A DNA stretch of 64,000 nucleotides, taken from assembly GCF_001297015.1 (NCBI RefSeq), contig NZ_LIGE01000024.1, positions 1-64,000 on the forward strand, written 5' to 3'. The DNA comes from Pseudomonas sp. RIT-PI-r (GTDB lineage Bacteria > Pseudomonadota > Gammaproteobacteria > Pseudomonadales > Pseudomonadaceae). The position numbers and the translations under genes were made by a program. Of the stretch, positions 53,901 through 60,990 are shown in pieces (within the stretch, counting starts at the first letter, position 1; every line of letters begins with the position of its first letter). The notes beneath the pieces were generated by a model. That model did not search any database and was not told the DNA's origin. It saw only the letters and a list, made by a program, of their open reading frames with translations.

Positions 53901-55171
53901 AGGGAATAACTGACGTCCAGCGACAGGTCGAATTTCGCCTGGCCGCTGCCGGCATCGACAAAGTCCAGGGTCAATTCGCCCAGATTCAGCGGCACCGAGG
54001 CGCCGCCGTCCGTGCGCCAGTTGAACAGCACCTGGAACAACGGATTGATCTGCTGACTGCTTTGCAGTTGCAGGTCGTCGAAGCTCAACTCCAGCGGATA
54101 GTCGGCATGGTCGAGCGCGGCCAGCGATTCGCGGCGCAGACGTAGCAGAAAGTCCTTGCAAGCCAACTGCGGGTCAATCCGCACGCGATAGACCTGGGTG
54201 CTGACAAAGAATCCGACCAGATCCTGAATTTCACTGCGGTTGCGTGTGGCATTGGGCACGCCGACGGTGAAATCGTCCTGGCCACTGTAGCGGCTAAGGA
54301 GCAATTGCCAGGCACCCAACGCGACCACAAAGGGAGTCAAACCGTGCTGCTGGCAGAAGCGATTGAGTGCTTGCGCCAAGGTGGCGGGCAGGCTGAAGTC
54401 GTGTTTGCCGGCCGCATGGCTGTGCTGGTCGTTGCGCGCAAAGTCCACCGGCAGATCCAGCGGCGGCAACGTCCGGCCCAGATAATTCTGCCAGTATTCG
54501 GCGCTGGTCTTGCAGGCCGGGCTGTGCAGATAGTCGCCACGCTGCCAGTCGGCATAGTCGGCGTACTGGATGGCCGGGCGCGGCAGTGGCGCGCTCATGC
54601 CCATTGCCGCTTGCGCGTAGGCGCGGGTCAGGTCCTGCATCAGAATCGCGTTGGACCAGGCGTCCGAGGCGATATGGTGCATGTTGAGCAGCAGCAAGTG
54701 TTCCGTGTCGGCCACCTGCAGCAATGTGGCGCGCATCAGCGGCGCCTGCTTCAGGTCGAAGGGCTTGGCGGCCTCTTCGGCAGTGCGCAGGTCAATCTGC
54801 TGTTCGCGCGCTTCAGCGCTCAGCCCACGCAGATCATCGAAGCCCAACTGCAGCGTTGCGTGTGCATCGACCACCTGCATGGCTACCCCGTCGATCTCGA
54901 CGATCGCACTGCGCAGGACATCGTGGCGTTCGATGACTTTATTCAGCGCCATTTCCAGATGCTGTGCTTGCAAGGCACCGCTGAGGCGCACGGCGCGTGG
55001 CAAGTTGTAGGCGGCACTGTCAGGTGTCAGCTGTTGTACGAACCACAGTCGCTGTTGCGCGAAGGAGAGGGGGGCCGGGGCCGGGTGGGGACGGGCAATG
55101 ATGCCTTGGGATTGCTCGCCGGCATCTGCCATCAGCAGCGCCAGTACCTCATCATCGAGTAAGTCGTTCAT
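50999..55171 (-). CDS. pvdD: Pyoverdine NRPS 4, terminal module: C-A-T-TE
   Basis: The start at 55171 (MNDLLDDEVLALLMADAG) gives 1390 aa; the frame is open 38 codons further, but without coding character. C (about 30-460; the site reads MHHIASDAWS, so the usual Gly after Asp is Ala), A (500-985; FTSGSTGRPKG), T (FFELGGHSILAIQ, Ser about 1045), TE (1120-1390; nucleophile in GWSLGGSIAMDIA, about 1177). Code: DAEDIGTVSK, acidic Glu239, pointing to a basic or ornithine-type residue. As the only chain-releasing module seen it should add the last residue; in this group that is often cyclo-hydroxy-ornithine (inference). It is co-oriented with pvdE, 126 nt downstream. The symbol is given by position and TE, as for the terminal synthetase of P. 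aeruginosa. Confidence 0.9.
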   Translation of the reverse strand: MNDLLDDEVLALLMADAGEQSQGIIARPHPAPAPLSFAQQRLWFVQQLTPDSAAYNLPRAVRLSGALQAQHLEMALNKVIERHDVLRSAIVEIDGVAMQVVDAHATLQLGFDDLRGLSAEAREQQIDLRTAEEAAKPFDLKQAPLMRATLLQVADTEHLLLLNMHHIASDAWSNAILMQDLTRAYAQAAMGMSAPLPRPAIQYADYADWQRGDYLHSPACKTSAEYWQNYLGRTLPPLDLPVDFARNDQHSHAAGKHDFSLPATLAQALNRFCQQHGLTPFVVALGAWQLLLSRYSGQDDFTVGVPNATRNRSEIQDLVGFFVSTQVYRVRIDPQLACKDFLLRLRRESLAALDHADYPLELSFDDLQLQSSQQINPLFQVLFNWRTDGGASVPLNLGELTLDFVDAGSGQAKFDLSLDVSYSLNRIDANIEFSRDLYRPATIERLAGHWQNLLRAITANPDIALSELPLLSDTECRQQREQWNPAVAPLPSAGVHQLFERQALATPHALALICDDVRLSYAQLNSAANGLAQTLLGYGVGPEVRVGIAVERSARMIVSLLAVLKAGGVYVPLDPEYPQERLTWMIEDSGLSVLLSQRSLLQRLPSVDAVSVLCVDELDLADSAHCDNPPCRTHGHNLAYVMFTSGSTGRPKGVGITQAALTRHAQVALQFLGLTPADRSLQFATFNFDAFVEQLYPALICGASVVLRGPDIWDSETWYRQLLDKQFTVSDLTTTYWNMLARDFAAAGVRDYGPLRQVIVGGEAMPPEGVAAWGKAGLGHVRLLNTYGPTETTVSATVLDCTDYVTGQMPLPKTMPIGRPLAGRAIYLLDSGGQPVPVGVVGELVIAGDLLARGYFQRPELTAERFMPDPFSTQGGRLYRTGDLARYRADGVIEYVGRLDHQVKIRGFRIELGEIESCLLQIPAVREALVLAREGLAGMQLIGYVVPSASDLSSEQHDQLRAALKAELKSRLPGYMVPSHLLVLEAMPVSPTGKLDRKALPLPDISQSETRFKAPETALEQALAELWQETLHVDRVGLDDNFFELGGHSILAIQFIAALNARLGIKLALQQMLAHATVETLAQFIATQHQQQAQCVVELSASATSAPPLFCLHPSGGIVFCYQPLAKRLSKHARTFGVMHTGFADKHAHAQTWAQMIADYTRQIIDKQADGPYRLMGWSLGGSIAMDIAAELERQGRNVSFLGLVDTTLPDSLLPADLPRKPLEEENPEYFSAQNELATAVEMFSLMFAHLHEAAARFLAENPQTDLKAFYQWASQQAATSEQEMVATLDAIKQEIMNAQAFEIHDRLVKSYDAFTLPTLKVEASCWWSLSHKTLEQVLHSEQVLREHTVSGRLQGSVHSTLPHRSMIYGESLLESFESVFLTCEAALKN

Positions 55172-55253
55172 CGGGCTCTCGTGGTTGGCAGCACCGTGAG
55201 CGCTGACGGCGTTGCCGACAGTCGGGTCCACGGCGATAGACATTCGGATTGAA

Positions 55254-55280
55254 GGCCGGCAGGACGGGCGTCCGGCCGGC
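55254..55280 (-). other. Intercistronic hairpin between pvdE and NRPS 4
   Basis: ggccggcaggac and gtccggccggct fold around gggc with one mismatch. There is no T-run. It could slow transcription or stabilise one part of the mRNA between the two genes. No separate PvdS-type box is seen in this 126-nt gap. Confidence 0.35.
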
Positions 55281-55297
55281 TGCAAAGGTGCAATCGA

Positions 55298-56959
55298 TCA
55301 AGCAGTCTCGAGGGGCTTTTTGTGGGTGACCACTCGGCCTCCCTCCATCCTCACCAGTTGATCGGCGACGTCGAAGTAGCGGTCGTCGTGGGAGATCACG
55401 ATGATGGTCTTGCCCATCTGTTTCAGCTCCGGCAGCAGCTCGGTGTAGAAGATGCGCCGGAAGGCCGGGTCCTGATCGGCAGCCCATTCGTCGAACACCA
55501 GCACCGGACGCTCTTCCAGCCAGGCGTTGATCAGCGCCAGGCGTTTGCGCTGGCCGGTGGACAGATCGGTGGTACTGAAAACACCGTCATTGATGCTCAC
55601 CTTGTGCGCAATCTCCAGGCGTTCCAGATAGCGGCTGGTGTCGGCCGGCACTTGTTTGTCGCCCTGTACCAGTTCATCGAACAGGTAGTAGTCGGCGAAG
55701 ATCGTGGTGAACAGTTGGCGATAGTCATCGCGCGCCTGGGCATCGACCACCTGGCCATTGAGCAGGACTTCCCCGCGTTGCGGCGCATACAGGCCCAGCA
55801 ACAATTTGATCAGGGTGGTTTTGCCGCCGCCGTTCTCGCCGACGATGAACACGATGTCACCCTGCGCGATGTTCAGATTGACCGGACCCAGCTCAAACGC
55901 TGCGCTGCCCTGAACCGGCGGGAAGGCGTAGTGCACGTTGTGCATTTGCAACTGTTGCACTGCGGTCTTGCTCGCGGGCGTCGACTCGCGCAGGAGCAAG
56001 TGCGGTTCCGGCGAGGAAAACTGCTCGGCCAGTTCGGCAATGCGTTTGAAGGCAATGTTCGCGCGACTGACCACCGGCAACGTGGTGACCAGATATTCCA
56101 GTGGGCCTTTCATGTACAGCAGCACCAGCACGAAACCGCTGAGCACGGCTTTGTCGGTACCGAGCCAGAACGATTGCAGCGCGAGGGCCAGACCGATCAC
56201 CACGAAAAACAGCATCGAGCCAAAGGTTTTCGCCACCACGAACGTGTTGATCGAACGGATGTGTGTGTTACAGATGTAATCCGCCGTGCCCTCGATGCGC
56301 TGGCTGAACATGCGTTGGCGGCGCGGGCGATGAATACGCAATTCCTTGGCACCCGCGGCGATCGCGCTGTAGTGCTTTTGCAGTTCGTCCTCGGCTTCTC
56401 GCGCCGCTTCGAAACCTTTGATGCCTTTGGCCCGGGCAATGTATTGCACGACGGTGCCGATCACGATCGCGATCAACAGCAGGGCAAACATCGGCAGGGA
56501 CAGGTAGGCTAGGTAACTCAGGCAACCGAGGGTGACGGTGAAAGCGATCGCCAGCGGCGCAAAGGAAAACGCGAAATCACTCACGGTGTCGACGTCATGG
56601 GTCAGCACCGGAATCAGGCGATGACTGCGAAACCGTTCGATCTGCTCGATAGGTGCCAGCAGGACTTTTTCGCCGAGTGATTTGCGCAGGCCGGCGATGA
56701 TGTGCTGGCCAACATGGTTGGTGCCGATGTCCGACAGAATCGAAGTCAACAAGGCAAACGCGCAGAGGCCGGCAAACGTCAGCAGCACTGTCGCTGACGG
56801 AACGCCGCTGCCGTTCAGGGCTTTGTTGATGGTCGCCAGCAGTGCGGTGACGCTGACGCCACCAAGCATGCCGAGCAGGATCGACAGCGCCACGACGACC
56901 CGGTAAGGCTTGAGCAGGCCGAGGACTTCACTGATGGCTCCGCGCGATTTTGTGGTCAT
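55298..56959 (-). CDS. pvdE: Pyoverdine precursor ABC exporter
   Basis: The start at 56959 gives 553 aa, near the length known for PvdE; an ATG 11 codons upstream (56992) is possible but has no better ribosome site. Residues about 1-320 are a six-helix transmembrane domain (VVALSILLGMLGGVSVTALLA; FALLLIAIVIGTVVQYIA). Residues about 340-553 are the ATPase: Walker A VGENGGGKTTLIKLLL, signature LSTGQRKRLALINAWL, Walker B VLVFDEWAADQDPAF, switch His in VISHDDRYF. PvdE is an inner-membrane half-transporter that moves acylated ferribactin to the periplasm. It is the first gene of a transcript with NRPS 4 behind a perfect PvdS-type box. Confidence 0.95.
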   Translation of the reverse strand: MTTKSRGAISEVLGLLKPYRVVVALSILLGMLGGVSVTALLATINKALNGSGVPSATVLLTFAGLCAFALLTSILSDIGTNHVGQHIIAGLRKSLGEKVLLAPIEQIERFRSHRLIPVLTHDVDTVSDFAFSFAPLAIAFTVTLGCLSYLAYLSLPMFALLLIAIVIGTVVQYIARAKGIKGFEAAREAEDELQKHYSAIAAGAKELRIHRPRRQRMFSQRIEGTADYICNTHIRSINTFVVAKTFGSMLFFVVIGLALALQSFWLGTDKAVLSGFVLVLLYMKGPLEYLVTTLPVVSRANIAFKRIAELAEQFSSPEPHLLLRESTPASKTAVQQLQMHNVHYAFPPVQGSAAFELGPVNLNIAQGDIVFIVGENGGGKTTLIKLLLGLYAPQRGEVLLNGQVVDAQARDDYRQLFTTIFADYYLFDELVQGDKQVPADTSRYLERLEIAHKVSINDGVFSTTDLSTGQRKRLALINAWLEERPVLVFDEWAADQDPAFRRIFYTELLPELKQMGKTIIVISHDDRYFDVADQLVRMEGGRVVTHKKPLETA

Positions 56960-57019
56960 GGAGGTTTCCGCTTCTAGTGCCGCTAACGGCATCGTTTCAA
57001 GGATTGGGCTGGTTAAAAG

Positions 57020-57043
57020 ACGAAACCCGTGGGCGGCGATTTA
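57020..57043 (-). promoter_or_regulatory. PvdS-type promoter of pvdE-NRPS 4
   Basis: The minus strand reads GGC TAAAT, 16 nt, CGT: an exact iron-starvation box, 60 nt before the pvdE ATG used here. The box lies within a hairpin-forming sequence (57023-57058). Confidence 0.85.
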
Positions 57044-57058
57044 GCCGACCACGGGTTT
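57023..57058 (-). terminator. Hairpin at the end of the pvdMNO transcript, overlapping the pvdE promoter
   Basis: On the minus strand AAACCCGTGG T CGGC, loop TAAATC, GCCG C CCACGGGTTT forms a 14-bp stem with one mismatch, followed by CGTCTTTT. It lies 63 nt past the pvdO stop, so it can act as its terminator, though the U-run is weak. The loop contains the TAAAT of the next promoter. Confidence 0.6.
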
Positions 57059-57121
57059 ATCGAGGCTGAAGCGACGAGCGAGCGGCCCGCGCCGCCATGG
57101 CGGCTGTCGTTACCGCTGTCC

Positions 57122-58036
57122 TTAGAGATCGCGCGCGACGCGAAAACCGATCCAGTCGCCGCGCGTATCGCTGTAGGTGGCGTTGCGATTACCCGAGCGC
57201 GAGAACACCGGTGCTTCACCCCAGTCGTTGCCGCGGATGCGGCGGATCTTGCAGTCACCGGTCAGCCAGGCACTGCCGTCACTCGGCGCGCCGACATAGT
57301 TTTCGTTGTAGCAGTCGGCGGTCCATTCATAGATGTTGCCGTGCATGTCGTAGACGCCGAAGGCGTTCGCCGGAAACTTGCCCGCCGGCGCGGTGAAGTT
57401 GTAGCCGTCGGCGGCGCCATAGGTATTGGCGTGTTTGGCGATGCTGTATTCCTTGCCTTCATCGAAGGGGAACGGGAAAGGTCCGGCGCTGCCGGCACGG
57501 GCGGCGTATTCACGCAGCGATTCGCTGACCAGTCGATACGATTTACCGGTTTTCTTCGACAGCCAGGCTACATAGGCCTCGGCCTCGGGAAAGTCCATGC
57601 ACACCGCCGGATGCTTGTCGGTGTACTGCTTTTTCGGATCGCTGCCCGCGTAGTCGGGAATACCGGCCTTGCACGCGCGGCCCGGGCGTTTGTCGCCGTC
57701 GGGCATCTGATAGCCGGTGTCGGCGAGGTAGGCGTCCCATTGCCCTTTGAGCACCTGGAAACGACTGATGGCCAAGGGTTGGGCAAAGGTCACCGGGTGC
57801 ATCGGACCTTCGTCCGGCTCGCGGCCGACTTCGTCCTCCGGGGTGCCCATGGTGAAGGTGCCGGTGGGCAGCACGACCATTTCCGGGCAGTCCTTGCAGT
57901 CCTTGAAGACTTTGCCCGGTTTGAGCGGTTCGGCCGCTTGCGCCAGCCCCGGCAAGGCACAACCGAGCAACGCGGCGAGGCCCAGTGCGGGTAAGGCCTT
58001 CAAGGAAAAATTACGCGGTTCACTACTGTTCATCAT
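57122..58036 (-). CDS. pvdO: Periplasmic dihydropyoverdine oxidase, FGE-sulfatase fold
   Basis: A 304-aa exported protein. The signal peptide is residues 1-34 (LPALGLAALLGCALPGLAQA with A-x-A before AEPLK). The rest is a formylglycine-generating-enzyme (SUMF1) fold: MVVLPTGTFTMGTPEDEVG, AVCMDFPEAEAYVAWLSKK, YDMHGNIYEWTADCYN, GDWIGFRVARDL. The Cys pair that FGE enzymes use near the C-terminus is not there (the segment reads PVFSRSGNRNATYSD), so it is not a sulfatase activator. In P. fluorescens PvdO is known to be needed for oxidation of dihydropyoverdine to the fluorophore. It follows pvdN with 43 nt between and shares the pvdM promoter. Confidence 0.93.
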   Translation of the reverse strand: MMNSSEPRNFSLKALPALGLAALLGCALPGLAQAAEPLKPGKVFKDCKDCPEMVVLPTGTFTMGTPEDEVGREPDEGPMHPVTFAQPLAISRFQVLKGQWDAYLADTGYQMPDGDKRPGRACKAGIPDYAGSDPKKQYTDKHPAVCMDFPEAEAYVAWLSKKTGKSYRLVSESLREYAARAGSAGPFPFPFDEGKEYSIAKHANTYGAADGYNFTAPAGKFPANAFGVYDMHGNIYEWTADCYNENYVGAPSDGSAWLTGDCKIRRIRGNDWGEAPVFSRSGNRNATYSDTRGDWIGFRVARDL

Positions 58037-58079
58037 GACTCTCGATAACAGGTTGAAAGGAAACGTGGGAGCGGGGCGC

Positions 58080-59372
58080 CTACAGCTGTTTGGCCAATAG
58101 CGCCATCAAGCGATCGATTTGCGCTTCGTCGTTGAGCAGGCCCGGTGCAGTACGAATCACCGGGCCCACGTCGCGGTTCACGGCGTCGGCGACCACCCGG
58201 TTTTGCATCAGGTACGCGGCGACTTTGTCGCAGTCCTGGCCCTTGACCCGAAAGAAGGTAAAACCGGCCGACAGTTGCGTGCTCAGCGGCGTGACGAGTT
58301 CGATTTGCGGGTGTTCCAGCAGGCGTTTCTTCAGGTAGCTGTTGAGCGCGTGGATGCGCGCTTCGACCTCGGCCTTGCCCAATTGCAGATGCAGCTTGAA
58401 GGCTTCGTCCAGCGCCCAGCGATACTCGAAAGAGTGGTAGCCACCGGGCGTCATGGTGGTGGAAAACGCGGTGGCCTCGGAGAAGGTCGGGGTGATCGGC
58501 GTCACGTATTTGACCTCCTCGAAACGGCTGCAGACGATGCCGGTGCCGCGCGGGCCAAACATCCACTTGTGGGTGCCGGCAATGAAGAAATCGCAGTTCA
58601 TCTGCGCGAAGCTCAGGTTGTCGACGCCGAAGCCGTGCACGCCGTCGACCACATAAATGATCCGGTCGGCATCGCTGCGGCCACGGTTGTGTTTGTCGAC
58701 GATGGCGCCGATGTCACCGATCGGCAGCTTCACACCGCTGCCCGAATGCACCCAGCACATGCCCAGCACACGGGTTTCCGGGCGGATGGCCGTGTCGATG
58801 GCGGCGAGGATTTCGGCTTTGGTCGCGGTCTGCGGATCCTTGAACAGACGGATCTTGCGCACCTGCGTGCCTTCACGTTCCTTGCGCAAGGCGAGGATGG
58901 TGTGGGTGGCGTAGTGTTCGTGGGCGGTGGTGAGGATTTCCTGATCGGGGCGCACATGCACACCGCCGTAAATCATCGTCAGACCTTCAGTGGTGCTGCC
59001 GGTCAGGGCGATCTGTTTAGCGTTTACCTGCAGGTATTGGCCGGCCCAGACGCGGACGTTTTCCTCGCGCTGCTCGATCACGCCGAGGTCCCAATCCATG
59101 GCCAGGCCGGGATTTTTGTCGAGGGCGGCGCGATGCCGTTCGATCGCTTCGCGCACCGGTTTCGGGTGCGAGGTGATCAGGAAGTTGGAAAAGTGCAGGT
59201 AGTCCGGATCCTGATTGAACAGTTGCTGCAACTGCGTCCACTTGCTGCGCGGCATTGGCGCAGCGGGCGCAGCCGGGGCGGCAGCGCTGGCGATGTTCGG
59301 CAGGCTGGCACCCAGTGGCAGCGCAGCGGCGAGCAGTCCGGCCTGTTTCAGAAAATCACGACGATTGCTCAT
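58080..59372 (-). CDS. pvdN: Tat-exported PLP-dependent enzyme, pyoverdine side-chain modification
   Basis: A 430-aa protein with a twin-arginine signal (SNRRDFLKQAGLLAAALPLG), so it is exported folded with its cofactor. It has a class V aminotransferase fold; the PLP Lys is in FIAGTHKWMFGPRGTGI, with TGSTTEGLTMIYGG and WVHSGSGVKLPIGDI around the cofactor site. PvdN of P. fluorescens is known to convert the glutamate side chain on the chromophore to succinamide in the periplasm. Its start codon overlaps the stop of pvdM by 4 nt (ATGA), so the two are coupled. 43 nt separate it from pvdO. Confidence 0.95.
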   Translation of the reverse strand: MSNRRDFLKQAGLLAAALPLGASLPNIASAAAPAAPAAPMPRSKWTQLQQLFNQDPDYLHFSNFLITSHPKPVREAIERHRAALDKNPGLAMDWDLGVIEQREENVRVWAGQYLQVNAKQIALTGSTTEGLTMIYGGVHVRPDQEILTTAHEHYATHTILALRKEREGTQVRKIRLFKDPQTATKAEILAAIDTAIRPETRVLGMCWVHSGSGVKLPIGDIGAIVDKHNRGRSDADRIIYVVDGVHGFGVDNLSFAQMNCDFFIAGTHKWMFGPRGTGIVCSRFEEVKYVTPITPTFSEATAFSTTMTPGGYHSFEYRWALDEAFKLHLQLGKAEVEARIHALNSYLKKRLLEHPQIELVTPLSTQLSAGFTFFRVKGQDCDKVAAYLMQNRVVADAVNRDVGPVIRTAPGLLNDEAQIDRLMALLAKQL

Positions 59373-60739
59373 GGCTGCGTCGTTCCCTGCGCGTTGGCCA
59401 GCGCCGGTTTCTCGGCTTTTTCGACCTGATCCCAGACGCGCAGGAAGTTGCCGCCCCAGAGTTTGCCGATGTCGGCTTCGGAGTAACCGCGCGACAGCAG
59501 TTCAGCGGTGACATTGCGGATCTCGCCGACGTTCTCGAAACCTTTGACGCCGCCGCCCTCATTGAAGTCGGAGCTGATGCCGACATGGTCGATGCCGATC
59601 TTGCGCACGGCGTATTCGATGGCGTCGCCGAAATCCTTGAGGCTGGCCTTCGGTTCGTCTTCGAGGATCGCATACAGACGGCTGGCGTACAGGCCGAATT
59701 TCGTTTCGGACCAGGCCGCAATGATCGGGTCGCCCGGCATCAGCGCCATCGCCAGGTTTGGCAGGGGCGGCAGGTCGAATTCCTTGCGCAGTTCGTTGAG
59801 GCGATCCTGGGTCTTCTGGGTCAGCGGCCGCAGGTACTGGGAGAACGCGACGATTTGCACTACACCGCCGCTGTTCTTGATCAACTGCATCTCTTTGTCG
59901 CTGAGGTTGCGTGGGATGTCGACCATCGCGCGCGGCGCCGAGTGCGAGGCAATCAGTGGCGTACGGCTCAGCTGTGCGACTTGTTCGAGGGCTTTGGTCG
60001 ACATTTGTGATACGTCGATGATTACGCCCAGATCATTGAGGCGCTTGACCGCCTGCTTGCCCAGATCGGAGAGGCCATCGAGGGCGTCCGGAGAATCATT
60101 GAGAAATGGCAACGGGCGCGATGAGTCCGCCCAGTCGTTGTTGCCGATATAGCTGAAACCGAACATGCGCATGCCACGCGCCGTCCACAGGTCCAGCAGA
60201 TTCAAGTCATGGCCCAGTGGATAGGCGTTAAGCATGCTGATGAAAATCGCGAACTTGCCTTCTCCGTGCAGGCGGCGCATATCGTCCGGGGTGTAGGCGA
60301 TTGCGACCTGATTGGGGAAGTCGCGCACCATGCCGGAAATGATCTTGTAGCGGATCTCTTGCTGGTTGCGTGCTTCATCAATGAAGCCCGCGGTAGGTTT
60401 GTGCGGGGCATCGGGGCCGTTCCACATTTCCGGCCAGCCGAAAATGGTCAGCGCCGCGCCAGATAAACGACCGCGACTGGCCTTGGCCAGGTCGAACTGG
60501 CCGGAGCCATCCTTGTCGGCCTCGTGACCGTCGGTGCCGAAGTTCTGCATCAGGCTGACATGGCTGTCGAAGGAGAGCATGCGTTCGTGCAGTTCATCTG
60601 CCTGTTTCACAACCTTGGCGTCATAGCCAAGGTCGTCCTTGAACCAGTGATGCCAGGCGGCAAAGCCTGCACCGGCACTGATCGCCAGGGCTAAGGGCAG
60701 GCCGATGAATAGAGCCTTTTTCGAACGTGGTTTTGTCAT
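59369..60739 (-). CDS. pvdM: Periplasmic dipeptidase-fold protein required for pyoverdine maturation
   Basis: The start at 60739 (MTKPRSKKALFIGLPLALAI) gives 456 aa; ATGs at 60745 and 60763 are alternatives. An N-terminal signal anchor is followed by a membrane dipeptidase (M19) TIM barrel. The segment IASHSAPRAMVDIPRN is typical. Other metal-site positions are altered: the usual HxD reads SHVSL, the usual EG(G) region reads ISMLNAYPLG, and the usual DLSH reads DVSQMS. I infer that it is not an active zinc dipeptidase. PvdM is known from fluorescent pseudomonads to be needed for ferribactin oxidation by PvdP. It is first in pvdM-pvdN-pvdO behind an exact PvdS-type box. Confidence 0.93.
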   Translation of the reverse strand: MTKPRSKKALFIGLPLALAISAGAGFAAWHHWFKDDLGYDAKVVKQADELHERMLSFDSHVSLMQNFGTDGHEADKDGSGQFDLAKASRGRLSGAALTIFGWPEMWNGPDAPHKPTAGFIDEARNQQEIRYKIISGMVRDFPNQVAIAYTPDDMRRLHGEGKFAIFISMLNAYPLGHDLNLLDLWTARGMRMFGFSYIGNNDWADSSRPLPFLNDSPDALDGLSDLGKQAVKRLNDLGVIIDVSQMSTKALEQVAQLSRTPLIASHSAPRAMVDIPRNLSDKEMQLIKNSGGVVQIVAFSQYLRPLTQKTQDRLNELRKEFDLPPLPNLAMALMPGDPIIAAWSETKFGLYASRLYAILEDEPKASLKDFGDAIEYAVRKIGIDHVGISSDFNEGGGVKGFENVGEIRNVTAELLSRGYSEADIGKLWGGNFLRVWDQVEKAEKPALANAQGTTQP

Positions 60740-60800
60740 TGCCATCTCAGTCGGGTTCGCCATCGAGGTGCAGGCGCAAAGCCTTTGCTATCTGGGAAGA

Positions 60801-60824
60801 ACGAGTGGATGGCCGTGGAATTTA
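60801..60824 (-). promoter_or_regulatory. PvdS-type promoter of pvdM-pvdN-pvdO
   Basis: The minus strand reads AGC TAAAT, 16 nt, CGT followed by TCTT: an exact iron-starvation box. CGT lies about 61 nt before the pvdM start. Confidence 0.88.
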
Positions 60825-60836
60825 GCTTGCCAGGTT

Positions 60837-60911
60837 AAAAGATCGCAGCCTTCGGCAGCTCCTGCAGGGATATACATTCGATGTAGGAACTGCCGAAGGC
60901 TGCGATCTTTT
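60837..60911. repeat. REP doublet between the pvdM and pvdP promoters
   Basis: aaaagatcgcagccttcggc (60837-60856) is repeated inverted as gccgaaggctgcgatctttt (60892-60911); full arms are 30 nt with two mismatches. It sits exactly between the two divergent PvdS-type boxes. Confidence 0.8.
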
Positions 60912-60921
60912 CAAACCCACA

Positions 60922-60945
60922 TAAATTTACCCGCGCAACAAACGT
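60922..60945 (+). promoter_or_regulatory. PvdS-type promoter of pvdP
   Basis: TAAAT, 16 nt, CGT: an exact iron-starvation box; CGT is 45 nt before the ATG at 60991. Confidence 0.88.
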
Positions 60946-60990
60946 TCTAGCTTGGATAAAGCCTGCTTCATGGCTGACACAGGTAGGGCA

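Noticed and set aside
60952..60990. TTG start of pvdP at 60952
   Set aside because: The ATG at 60991 has a good ribosome site and begins the Tat signal directly.
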